Positions 24,395 to 33,354 of a stretch of DNA of 64,000 bases are shown here, one piece after another; the first letter of the stretch is position 1; each line of letters opens with the position of its first letter. The notes under the pieces were generated by a model, which saw nothing but the letters and a program-made list of their open reading frames with translations, ran no database searches and was not told the origin of the DNA. The position numbers and the translations under genes were made by a program. Location of the stretch: NCBI GenBank assembly GCA_028284905.1, contig JANQQU010000033.1:1-64000 (forward strand). The letters run 5' to 3'. This stretch comes from Calditrichia bacterium (GTDB taxonomy: Bacteria; Calditrichota; Calditrichia; RBG-13-44-9; J075).

Positions 24395-26029
24395 ATGAAA
24401 GCGATCGTTCTACTTTGTCTGGCGATACTGGCCGGGATTTTAAATGACGACTGTTCAGCACAAACTAGCATGAACATGACGCTATTTGGGCAAATCAATC
24501 CGCAACCGGGACGTAGCTCCGGCAGTTGGGGCTACACAGATCCGAATGGCAGAGAGTATGCCTTACTCGGCGAATTTGAGGGCACCTCAATCGTTACGAT
24601 CGACCACCCAGATAGCATTGCGGAAGTCGCCTTCATCGCCGGCCCGGGCTCCAACTGGCGGGAAATTACCGTGGTGGGAGATTATGCTTACGTCACCACC
24701 GAGGGTAGCGCGCCAGGCGTCGGTATGCAAATCATTGATTTAAGTAACCTCCCGGAAACAGCTACGCTGGCCGGCACTTATAACGCGACTTTCGGCACCG
24801 CCCATATCATTGCCCGGGATATTTACAGCGAAGCGCCGTTTGTATATGTGATGGGCAGCGGCGGTGCCAACCAGGGCATACACATACTCGATATCAGCAA
24901 GCCGACCGATCCCCAGCAAGTTGGTCTTTTCAATCCTTATTATATTCATGATGTTCATGTCCGCGGTAACCGGATGTATGCTTCCGCCATCTTTAACGGT
25001 ACGCTGGATATTGTCGACATTACCAATAAATCGACCCCAAACGTTATCACCCAATTCTTTCATCCACAATCCTTCACGCATAGCAGCTGGACGTTTGATG
25101 GACATAAATACCTGGTCGTCACCGATGAAGTGGATGGCTACCCGGCGCGCATCTGGGATATTAGAAACCCGGAAAACATCGAGCAAATATCGCAATTTAC
25201 CAGCGATACCGGCACGCTGGTGCATAATCCTTACGTGCGTGATCATTGGGTTTTTGTTTCCCACAACTCCGCCGGTATTCGCGTCTATGACATTGCTGAT
25301 CCCACGCTACCCGTAGAAGTTGGCTTTTACGATACGCATAGCGGCGCCAGCGGTGGATCCAATGGTTTATGGTCTGCCTATCCTTATTTCCCCTCCGGGA
25401 AAATTATTGGCGGCGATCGCTTTGGCGGACTTTTCATCTGGGAATTCAATAATACCAGCGCAGGAAGGGTTTACGGCACCGTCAGCGATGGCAGCAGCGG
25501 GCAATTGCTCGCCGGGGCCACAGTGAAAATTCTCGAGACAGATAACACCGTTTTCACAGATGCAACCGGCAGCTTTAAGATCGGCGAATTGCCCTCGGGT
25601 GAAAACGGCTACACCTTCTATGCTGCTTCCGCCGATGGGCAGCACGAAATTACGATTCCTAACGTTATGCTGGATGATGGCGCCAGTTTCGAGTTCGATA
25701 TTGTTTTGAACCAGCCCGTCACTATTGATCCGAGGAATCCGCTACTGCCAAGCGAGCCGGTTTTATATCCGAATTATCCCAATCCATTTAACCCCTCAAC
25801 CCAGATCGCTTTCTTTCTACCGGAGAATGACAACATTCGCCTGACGATTTATAATGCCCTCGGTCAGCAGATCCGAACGCTGGTAAGCGGTAGCAGGGAG
25901 GCCGGCTATCAGCAGATTACCTGGAATGGCCGGGATGACCAGGGGAATAGTGTCGAATCCGGTATTTATTTCTATCGCCTGAGCAGTGGTAATTTCGATC
26001 AGCAACGGAAGATGATTCTGGTTCGCTAA
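24395..26029 (+). CDS. Secreted choice-of-anchor-B protein with type IX-style sorting domain
   Basis: The 544-aa protein has a signal peptide (1-22). A LVIVD-type propeller (about 25-360) carries the choice-of-anchor-B pattern: SWGYTDPNGREYALLGEFEG, WREITVVGDYAYVTTE and IIDLSNLPE. A carboxypeptidase-regulatory-like beta-sandwich follows (about 370-440, GRVYGTVSDGSSGQLLAGAT). The C-terminal FlgD-like domain has YPNYPNPFNPSTQIAF and ESGIYFYRLSSG...KMILVR. GGGGAAGCA precedes the ATG. Such proteins are exported and cleaved or anchored at the surface. The ligand is unknown. Confidence 0.88.
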   Translation: MKAIVLLCLAILAGILNDDCSAQTSMNMTLFGQINPQPGRSSGSWGYTDPNGREYALLGEFEGTSIVTIDHPDSIAEVAFIAGPGSNWREITVVGDYAYVTTEGSAPGVGMQIIDLSNLPETATLAGTYNATFGTAHIIARDIYSEAPFVYVMGSGGANQGIHILDISKPTDPQQVGLFNPYYIHDVHVRGNRMYASAIFNGTLDIVDITNKSTPNVITQFFHPQSFTHSSWTFDGHKYLVVTDEVDGYPARIWDIRNPENIEQISQFTSDTGTLVHNPYVRDHWVFVSHNSAGIRVYDIADPTLPVEVGFYDTHSGASGGSNGLWSAYPYFPSGKIIGGDRFGGLFIWEFNNTSAGRVYGTVSDGSSGQLLAGATVKILETDNTVFTDATGSFKIGELPSGENGYTFYAASADGQHEITIPNVMLDDGASFEFDIVLNQPVTIDPRNPLLPSEPVLYPNYPNPFNPSTQIAFFLPENDNIRLTIYNALGQQIRTLVSGSREAGYQQITWNGRDDQGNSVESGIYFYRLSSGNFDQQRKMILVR

Positions 26030-26387
26030 CTGGGCGTGGAAACCGAATTTCCCGATTCATTCAGCAGTAGTTTTTAAGACTTATTGCGCATGTGTTGTCA
26101 TTGCGATCCCGGATTGCCGGGAGAAGCAATCTCAATCGTGCATGCGACAAACAGATCGCTTCGTCGCTGTACTCCTCGCGATGACAAAGAGTACTCAGAT
26201 CAGCATTATTTTTTTAGCACTCCCCGATCAACACATTCCCTCCGGCGAAACGCTTGCTATTAGTCATTTCTTGTCGTAATTTGGTGACAGGCATGAACTT
26301 TTGAGGGAGGAGAGTTTATGTAATCCTGTAAATTCACATTTACCTCTCGCGAACTGCCGCTTCAATTAAACGATCCTATTGGGCTTC
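26030..26387. other. Intergenic region with REP-like repeat and a start-stop site
   Basis: A gtcattgcga...tcgcgatgac imperfect inverted repeat (about 26098-26194) belongs to a common class of dispersed bacterial palindromes. Further on, a very strong ribosome site (gagggaggagag, 26302-26313) precedes ATG-TAA at 26318-26323, a two-codon start-stop frame, 65 bp before the kinase gene. No larger gene is seen. Confidence 0.5.
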
Positions 26388-29219
26388 ATGTGTAAACCGA
26401 AAATAACATTCGGCCTGATCCTGCTTGCGCTGCTGTTTTTTCTGCCCGGTTGTAGTTCCGGGGAAGAGAGTAATGCGCCTGCTATCCCCATGGCAAAAAA
26501 TGGCCTGCTGGACCTGCGCGGCTGGCAGTTTGATAAAAGTGGTCCGGTCGCCCTAAACGGGCAATGGGAGTTCTATTGGGAGCAGTTGCTGACTCCGGAA
26601 GATTTTGCCAATACTCCTGCCACTGCTCCGGAATTTTTCTACCTTCCCGGCATATGGAATGCCGCAACGGATACCCGTAAATCGCTGCCGGCACAGGGTT
26701 ATGCGACCTATCGGCTCATTATCCGCAGTGATACTACTCTACCGGTAATGGCCCTGGAAATTCCCGACACCTACTGCAGCTATAAACTGTATGTTAACGG
26801 CGAAATTTTCACCGAAAACGGGGTGGTTTCCAGCGATCCGCAAGCAGCAGTGCCTTACTGGCTGCCATTCACCCAATCATTACACGTCGAGGGCCAACAA
26901 ACAGAGCTAATCATTCAGGTTTCCAATTATCATCATAGCAAAGGGGGAATTAAGGAGACCATTTTCTTCGGCACGGAAACCCAGCTCAGTCAACGGCGGG
27001 AAACAATACTCGCCCTCGATTTGATGCTCACCGGCAGCTTGATTATGGGTGGCCTTTTTTTCCTCGGGCTTTACCTCTTCGGGCAAAAAGAACGGTCGAT
27101 TATCTACTTTGCATTATTCTGCTTAACCTATAGCTACCGGATCATCGGGTATGATCTCTATTTTTTCAACTCACTATTTCCGGACATCGGCTGGGAAGTA
27201 ACCATTCGTCTCGAATACATCGCCCTCTTTTTCGGGCCGGCCCTTTTTGCCGGATTTGTCTACGAGCTCTATCCCCGGGAAACATCCCTGCGATTGATCC
27301 GCTTCTTTCAAACCGTTTGCATCCTGCTGATCATTTTGGTATTTGCCACACCGGCGACGATTTTCTCGCAGGCGGTCACGCCTTACATCATCCTTCTGGT
27401 GGTCTACCTGATCTACGGATTCTACGTTTTCTCCCGGGCAGCATACAACAAGCGGGATGGCGCCAACTACGCAGTCATCAGTTTTATCATGATGTTTATC
27501 GCCATCTTTCTAACCATCGGCAGCCATTTTGCCATTATCGAAAGTTCTCCTTTTATTCCTTTCTTTGGGCATATCGGCTTTTTCTTCTTTCAATCGTTGA
27601 TTCTCTCCTATCGCTTTGCGGAGAACCTCCATCGCGCGGCCGATGCGGCAGAAGCCGGGGCCCGGGCGAAGTCGGAGTTTTTGGCAACCATGAGTCATGA
27701 GATTCGCACCCCGATGAATGGCGTGATCGGAATGACCACATTGCTGAGCGAGACCCGCCTGAGCAAGAAGCAAAACGAGTATGTCGACAGCATTCGCATT
27801 AGTGGAGAAAATCTGCTGACGATTATTAACGATATTCTTGATTTCTCGAAGATTGAATCGCGGAAACTGGATTTGGAATTTCAGAATACCAAACTCAGCG
27901 AGTGTCTGAAATCCGTGCTAACGCTGCTAGCTTCTGAAGCCGATGAGAAACAACTCACTCTGAATTATACGATTGATCCCCGGGTGCCGGATATTATCAT
28001 TACCGATCCGGTGCGCCTGCGGCAAATTCTCGTGAACCTTGTCAGCAATGGCATCAAGTTCACCGAGGAAGGGGGTATCGATCTGGCCGTTTCTGTTTTG
28101 GAAAAGCAGGGGCGAAATTACAACCTGCAGTTTGAGGTGCGCGATTCCGGGATCGGCATGCCGCCGGAAATGGTTGAGCGGCTTTTCCGCCCCTTTACCC
28201 AGGGCGATGCCTCGATGACCCGCCGCTTTGGCGGCACCGGGCTGGGACTGGCAATTTGTAAAATGTTGGTAGAAATGATGGGCGGCCGCATCTGGACGGA
28301 AAGTAAGGAAGGGGAAGGGTCGACCTTCTTTTTTACCATCGCGGCAGAAACCGGTCGGGAATTTTCTCTGGAAGATCGCCAAAAGCTCCTGGAAATTTTA
28401 CGTGGCAAGCACGCTCTGGTGATTGCCGATAATCTCGCTAATCTCACCGTTCAGGTCACTCGCCTGAACAATTGGGAAGTATCGACTATTGGCATCGATC
28501 GGCCTGAGGAAGTCGATGGGATTATGCAGCTTTCCGAAACATTTGATTTTGCCCTGATCGACGCAGCCCGCGAAGATACTGATGTGCTGCTGCTTGCAGA
28601 GAAAATTCGCAGTGGCTCCGCAAAGAATCAGTTACCCATTGTATTGATTACCAATGCACTGCCGGAAAACCATGCGGATGAAATTTTACCGAAGACAGAA
28701 TGGTTACAGAAGCCGCTGCGCTCGCATCTCCTATTGATGACAATTGCCGAGTTGCTGGTTCCCCGGAAGCAAAGCGGAACGATTATCCAGACGGACCGCC
28801 TGAACAAGATCAAAAGCGGTTTAATAAAGCCGCAGTATGCCTTAAAAATTTTACTCGCGGAAGATAACAGCATCAATCAAAAAGTGGCCTCGCAGAACCT
28901 TTTCAAGCTGGGATTCCCTTCCGAAATTGCCACCGATGGCAAGCAGGCGCTCAACGAAATTTCCCGTAATGATTATGACCTGGTTTTCATGGACATTCAG
29001 ATGCCGGAGATGGATGGACTGGAAACAACGGCGAAGGTTATCGAACAATTTCCCGATCCCGCTGATCGCCCGGTAATTGTCGCGATGACCGCAAACGCGA
29101 TGAAAGGCGACCGCGAGCGCTGCCTCGCCTCCGGAATGGATGACTACATCGCCAAACCTATCCGCCGGGAAATGCTTGTACAGATTATTCAACGTTGGTT
29201 CCCGGATATTTATCAGTAA
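26388..29219 (+). CDS. 7TM hybrid histidine kinase with two receiver domains
   Basis: The start is the ATG at 26388 or an in-frame TTG at 26379. The N-terminus is a lipoprotein-like signal (LPGCSS). Next come an extracellular 7TMR-DISM-type beta domain (about 40-205), seven membrane helices (about 215-415), a HisKA domain with FLATMSHEIRTPMNG, and a HATPase domain with NLVSNGIKFTE, RDSGIGMPPE and GGTGLGLAI. A degenerate receiver (about 670-790) lacks the usual acid pocket. An intact receiver (about 825-943) has LLAEDNSINQK and VFMDIQMPEMDG with the phosphorylated Asp, then the final Lys in DYIAKPI. No HTH is present, so output must go to another protein. Confidence 0.9.
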   Translation: MCKPKITFGLILLALLFFLPGCSSGEESNAPAIPMAKNGLLDLRGWQFDKSGPVALNGQWEFYWEQLLTPEDFANTPATAPEFFYLPGIWNAATDTRKSLPAQGYATYRLIIRSDTTLPVMALEIPDTYCSYKLYVNGEIFTENGVVSSDPQAAVPYWLPFTQSLHVEGQQTELIIQVSNYHHSKGGIKETIFFGTETQLSQRRETILALDLMLTGSLIMGGLFFLGLYLFGQKERSIIYFALFCLTYSYRIIGYDLYFFNSLFPDIGWEVTIRLEYIALFFGPALFAGFVYELYPRETSLRLIRFFQTVCILLIILVFATPATIFSQAVTPYIILLVVYLIYGFYVFSRAAYNKRDGANYAVISFIMMFIAIFLTIGSHFAIIESSPFIPFFGHIGFFFFQSLILSYRFAENLHRAADAAEAGARAKSEFLATMSHEIRTPMNGVIGMTTLLSETRLSKKQNEYVDSIRISGENLLTIINDILDFSKIESRKLDLEFQNTKLSECLKSVLTLLASEADEKQLTLNYTIDPRVPDIIITDPVRLRQILVNLVSNGIKFTEEGGIDLAVSVLEKQGRNYNLQFEVRDSGIGMPPEMVERLFRPFTQGDASMTRRFGGTGLGLAICKMLVEMMGGRIWTESKEGEGSTFFFTIAAETGREFSLEDRQKLLEILRGKHALVIADNLANLTVQVTRLNNWEVSTIGIDRPEEVDGIMQLSETFDFALIDAAREDTDVLLLAEKIRSGSAKNQLPIVLITNALPENHADEILPKTEWLQKPLRSHLLLMTIAELLVPRKQSGTIIQTDRLNKIKSGLIKPQYALKILLAEDNSINQKVASQNLFKLGFPSEIATDGKQALNEISRNDYDLVFMDIQMPEMDGLETTAKVIEQFPDPADRPVIVAMTANAMKGDRERCLASGMDDYIAKPIRREMLVQIIQRWFPDIYQ

Positions 29220-29226
29220 TTGAAGT

Positions 29227-29336
29227 TCAAAGTTTAGGGTTCAGGGTTCAGGGTTCAAAGTTTTTATAACTCTTCTCTGTCTTAAATTGCTCATCTGCAC
29301 TCTAGAGGCTTGCCCATTTGCCCATTTGCCCATTTG
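29227..29336. repeat. Short tandem repeats gggttca and gcccattt
   Basis: Three gggttca units (29236-29256) are followed by three or more gcccattt units (29310-29336) in the gap between convergent genes. Similar ttcagagtt words lie at 46552-46582, and the gcccattt word matches the repeat at 16928 on the other strand. Confidence 0.6.
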
Positions 29337-29386
29337 GCTTCGGAAAAATGCCGCAGAGCGAAATTCCTCCCCGCGGCAAACAGAGA

Positions 29387-32300
29387 TTATTTGAGCAGCA
29401 AAAGTTTCCGGGTTTGATGAAAGGAGCCAGCCTGCAGGCGATAAAAATAAACGCCGCTGGGTAGTCCGGATGCATCCCAGCTGTATTTGTAACTGCCGAC
29501 GCTTAAATTTTCTGCAACCAACTCGCTCACCGCTTCCGCGAGTACATTGTAGATTTTCAGGGTTACCCAACCGGCTTTCGCTGTCGTGAACTCGATAGTG
29601 GTCGCAGGGTTGAAAGGATTGGGATAGTTTTGCTGCAGGTTGTTTACTATTGGCAAAGAGCTATTGTCGTAAAGATCAACTGTGTTTGTTATCCATAAGG
29701 TTATTGGTATGGAAATATTGGATAAATGCGGGTCATTACTGTTTATAAAAAGATTAGCAACATAATTTCCACTATCCAATTCCGCGGCATGAAAGGAAAC
29801 GGTAATATCCTTTGATGTGCCCGGCAGGCAGATTCCCGAATCTGGAGCAACTGAGAACCAATCAGGGGTTATTGGTGCAGTAGAGCTAATCCGCCGAATG
29901 TCTCCCTGCAAAAGACCGTGGTTGGCATTCGCTGTCCGGTCAAACGTAGTATTCCCAGACGTTTCATTTAGCGGCCAGTAACCCACTAGGCCAGGTTCTG
30001 CGCCAGTAAGTTCGCGAAACATATCAGCCTGTATTTCTGCTTCTGTCCGGGCTATATTCCAAAGGCGTACTTCATCAATGATTCCATAATGATGCCCATA
30101 TCCATCAAATCTTTGTCCTATGGAAAAACTATAAATGTTATTTATCGGTCCTGTAGTATTATCATCTACAAAGCCATCGAGAACGCCATCAACATATTGG
30201 TATAATTTATGGTTATTTCTATCTCTAACACCGGCAATATGGTGCCAATTCCCGTCTCTTAAGTCAGTGATGCCATTCGTTATTTGACTACCATTATTAT
30301 GAGTATCTTCTATTTCCAAAGAGAGTTTTCCGCTGCCTGCCATAACCCGAAAAACATAAAATCCAATATCTGAACTTCCCCATCTACTAATTACATGCGT
30401 ATCTTCATCATCAACATGGTCGACTTTAATCCATGCTTCAATAGAAAAACTTTCATTAGAACCGAATCCCAGACTACTATCATACCCGCAATCTACATAA
30501 TCATCAATACCATCAAACTGTAATGCAGAATTTGGACCGCCCCATCCAGAGAGAATCTTAAAGTCCAGATTGCTGCCGCCATTGTTTTCAATGCTTAAGG
30601 TCCTTGATCCGCTTTGCCCGGGTTGAATCGCCAGGCTCAGCGAATCCGGCGAAACACTCATTATCGGCGGCTCCACCCCCTCCCCGTTTAAGGTAATGAT
30701 ATAACTTTCCTGCAGCGGGTCGTTGCTGTACAGAGTGAACGTTCCCGGGTAATTCCCGATAAGCTGGGGTGAGAAGGTAATGGTAAACACTTCGATTTCT
30801 CCCGGGTCAATACTGGCAAAGGATGGGGACACGCTGTATTCTGCCGGCTGGATCTGGGTGTTGGATATTAGCAAATCCAACGACCCTCGATTTTCCACGA
30901 CCAATTGCATGGTATCGCTGCCCCCTAAAAATGTTTGCCCGAAATCGAGTGTATCTTGTTCCGCTGAAATTGCGGGTGCATCTGTCACATCCAAATTAGC
31001 GGCAACCGTTACTTCAGGAGTCAGGGGATCGTTGCTGGCAATAACAATATCGGCATCATACCCCCCGCCACTTAAGCCGCTGGCATCAAAAAAAGCCGAA
31101 ATATCCACCGATGAATCCGCAGGAACAACACCCGCATTGGGTCTTGCCGAAAGCCAGGAGGTCACTGGCGCTGTTGAAGAAATCCATGCAAAGTCATTGT
31201 ACAGCACACCATGATTATGGTTCGGCGATCTGTCAAAAACTATATTACCGGAACCTTCGTTGAAATTCCAATAACCAGCCAATCCCACCTCTGCACCCTG
31301 AAGCTCCAGATTCATATATTGTTGTATTTGAAACGCGCTTCTAGCCGTTTCCCAGATCCGCACCTCATCGATGATTCCATTGAAAAAATCCCCTGAAGGT
31401 GCCTCGGGATTTTTAGTGCCGATCAAGAGCGGATGCGAAGAGGAGGCAATATTCCCGCTTACATTTGAATTCTCCGCAACGAGGTTCCCATCTGTATATA
31501 GTTTAATGGTACCGGATTGATAATCGTAAACAGCGGCCACATGATGCCAGGAATTTGTGGGGGGAAGCGGCGCCTCAATTCTGCCATTCGTCAAAAACCG
31601 TAATTCAAATGTCAGTAATCCGTCCTCTGCTAACAGCCTGTATTGATCATCTGTATACTGCCGTTGAAGGATTCGCCGGTTGCCATTCCAATCAAAGGGA
31701 AATATCCACGCCTCAACAGTTATCGATTGGCTGATATTCAGACTGTTATCATTGCCGCAATCGATATAGCTGTTTAAACCGTTAAACTGAAGCGCATAGT
31801 TGGAATTACTTCCCTCAGGGAAAATGCTGGCCGATGTTCCCTGAACTTGAATATTGAATTCAAGATCGCTACCTCCGCTATTGTCAATTGTTAAAGTATG
31901 AACAGCGGTTTTACCGGAGAACAAATTTTCGCTCAGGGAATTCGGCATCACGGAAATGCTTGGGGGAATCAACCCTTCGCCCCTTAATTCAATGAGCATC
32001 TCAGGTTCATCGGGATCATTACTAAGAATTGTCAAATTTCCCGGAGTGGGGTCAGCAATGCTGGGGGTAAAGGTCACTTCAACCTGTTGGCTTTGATAGC
32101 TGTTCAGGGTAAAAAGAGTGGTGTCAACAGAGTATTCCGAGCTGCTGGAAATGATGTCGCTTACAATTAACGGCTCACTTCCCCTGTTCGTAATCAGCAA
32201 ACTTTCAACCCTAGATCCTCCTAAAAAGACACCGCCAAAATCTAAGGTGTCCTCCGTTACAAAAATATTCTGGGGGCCGGTCACATAACCTGAATAAATA

Positions 32301-33247
32301 TATGAAAACACCCCATCCCACAAACTAGCCAAAAAAACGGTTCCGTCTGCTCCAACGATTAGATCTCTTGCATAGCTACCATCATCAATGTGGGCTGTGT
32401 TGGTAAAAGAATTCCCACTATAAGTATAAGCTCGGACGCCATCATTATCATTCGCCAGAAAAACTGTTCCATCTGGTCCAAAAGCGATCCCCCAGGCTTC
32501 ACCACCATTATTAATATGGGCCGTATTTGTAAAGGAACTCCCGTCATAAGTGTAGGCCCGCACACCATCATTGGCATTACCCAGAAAAATTGTTCCGTCT
32601 GCAGCCACTTCTACTTTAAATGCGCGGCCATTACTACCTCCACCATTATAGATATGTGCGGTATTTGTAAAAGAAGATCCATCATAGCTGTATGCACGAA
32701 GGCCATCCCAATAGTTAGCTACAAAGACCGTTCCATCCGGGCCAACCGCTACGTCATGGGCAAAATCGCCGGTGTAATAATGTGCGGTGTTAATGAAAGA
32801 AGAACCGGTGTAGTTGTAGGCTCTGAGGCCATCATTCAAATTCGCGACAAATACTGTTTCGTCTGGTCCCAGTGCCAATCCGTATGCGCCTCCTCCGTTA
32901 TTAATATGGGCAGCGTTCGTAAAAAAAGTGCCATCATAATTATAGGCTCTAAGACCATCATCTAAATTTGCTACAAACAAAGTTCCATCAGAACTGAGCG
33001 CTAAACTCCTCGCCTCACCTCCATTATTAATATGAGCTGTGTTTGTGAAGGAATTTCCATCATAAATAAATGCCCGAACGCCATCATCATAACCGACAAA
33101 AATTGTCCCATCTGAGCCGATTGTTACAGAATAAGCAGCACTTGGGTATTGAATAGCGGCTTTCTGGATAAGCATATGTGGTAACTGGCCCAAAATACCG
33201 GTTGTCAAACTCAAAATAAACAGCAATGAAACTAAATACTCTTTCAT
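29387..33247 (-). CDS. Giant secreted propeller/LamG protein with type IX-style sorting domain
   Basis: The ATG at 33247 has a near-ideal site (TAGGAGGTTCTTTC); an ATG at 33265 lies upstream of it. Of about 1286 residues, a signal peptide comes first, then about eight 37-40-residue repeats of the type GPDGTVFVANLNDGLRAY with SFTNTAHI (a beta-propeller). An HYDIN-like choice-of-anchor-D domain follows (LDFGGVFLGGS, LSNDPDEPEM), then a LamG-like domain (ALQFNGLNSYIDCGND, VEAWIFPF), a second HYDIN-like domain, a second LamG-like domain (FDGIDDYVDCGYDS) and the FlgD-like end with QNYPNPFNPATTIEF. It is a surface adhesin-like or glycan-binding protein by architecture. Confidence 0.88.
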   Translation of the reverse strand: MKEYLVSLLFILSLTTGILGQLPHMLIQKAAIQYPSAAYSVTIGSDGTIFVGYDDGVRAFIYDGNSFTNTAHINNGGEARSLALSSDGTLFVANLDDGLRAYNYDGTFFTNAAHINNGGGAYGLALGPDETVFVANLNDGLRAYNYTGSSFINTAHYYTGDFAHDVAVGPDGTVFVANYWDGLRAYSYDGSSFTNTAHIYNGGGSNGRAFKVEVAADGTIFLGNANDGVRAYTYDGSSFTNTAHINNGGEAWGIAFGPDGTVFLANDNDGVRAYTYSGNSFTNTAHIDDGSYARDLIVGADGTVFLASLWDGVFSYIYSGYVTGPQNIFVTEDTLDFGGVFLGGSRVESLLITNRGSEPLIVSDIISSSSEYSVDTTLFTLNSYQSQQVEVTFTPSIADPTPGNLTILSNDPDEPEMLIELRGEGLIPPSISVMPNSLSENLFSGKTAVHTLTIDNSGGSDLEFNIQVQGTSASIFPEGSNSNYALQFNGLNSYIDCGNDNSLNISQSITVEAWIFPFDWNGNRRILQRQYTDDQYRLLAEDGLLTFELRFLTNGRIEAPLPPTNSWHHVAAVYDYQSGTIKLYTDGNLVAENSNVSGNIASSSHPLLIGTKNPEAPSGDFFNGIIDEVRIWETARSAFQIQQYMNLELQGAEVGLAGYWNFNEGSGNIVFDRSPNHNHGVLYNDFAWISSTAPVTSWLSARPNAGVVPADSSVDISAFFDASGLSGGGYDADIVIASNDPLTPEVTVAANLDVTDAPAISAEQDTLDFGQTFLGGSDTMQLVVENRGSLDLLISNTQIQPAEYSVSPSFASIDPGEIEVFTITFSPQLIGNYPGTFTLYSNDPLQESYIITLNGEGVEPPIMSVSPDSLSLAIQPGQSGSRTLSIENNGGSNLDFKILSGWGGPNSALQFDGIDDYVDCGYDSSLGFGSNESFSIEAWIKVDHVDDEDTHVISRWGSSDIGFYVFRVMAGSGKLSLEIEDTHNNGSQITNGITDLRDGNWHHIAGVRDRNNHKLYQYVDGVLDGFVDDNTTGPINNIYSFSIGQRFDGYGHHYGIIDEVRLWNIARTEAEIQADMFRELTGAEPGLVGYWPLNETSGNTTFDRTANANHGLLQGDIRRISSTAPITPDWFSVAPDSGICLPGTSKDITVSFHAAELDSGNYVANLFINSNDPHLSNISIPITLWITNTVDLYDNSSLPIVNNLQQNYPNPFNPATTIEFTTAKAGWVTLKIYNVLAEAVSELVAENLSVGSYKYSWDASGLPSGVYFYRLQAGSFHQTRKLLLLK

Positions 33248-33309
33248 GAAAGAACCTCCTATCAATGGTTTGTTTTGTAAAAATTATTGATAGTTTTCTC
33301 TATTGGGTT

Positions 33310-33340
33310 AAGGCACCCCGCAGTAACGTGGAGTGCCTTA
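33310..33340 (-). terminator. Hairpin after the beta-helix gene
   Basis: aaggcac-cccgc and gtgga-gtgcctt pair across a short loop 15-45 bases after the stop of the minus-strand gene at 33355. The T-run lies on the plus-strand side (ttatttt), so on the minus strand it is a weaker, possibly Rho-assisted, terminator. Confidence 0.45.
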
Positions 33341-33354
33341 TTTTAAGAGTATTC

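Noticed and set aside
29227..29262. Telomere-like gggttca repeat
   Set aside because: Only three units in a gene gap; simple tandem repeat in a bacterial chromosome.
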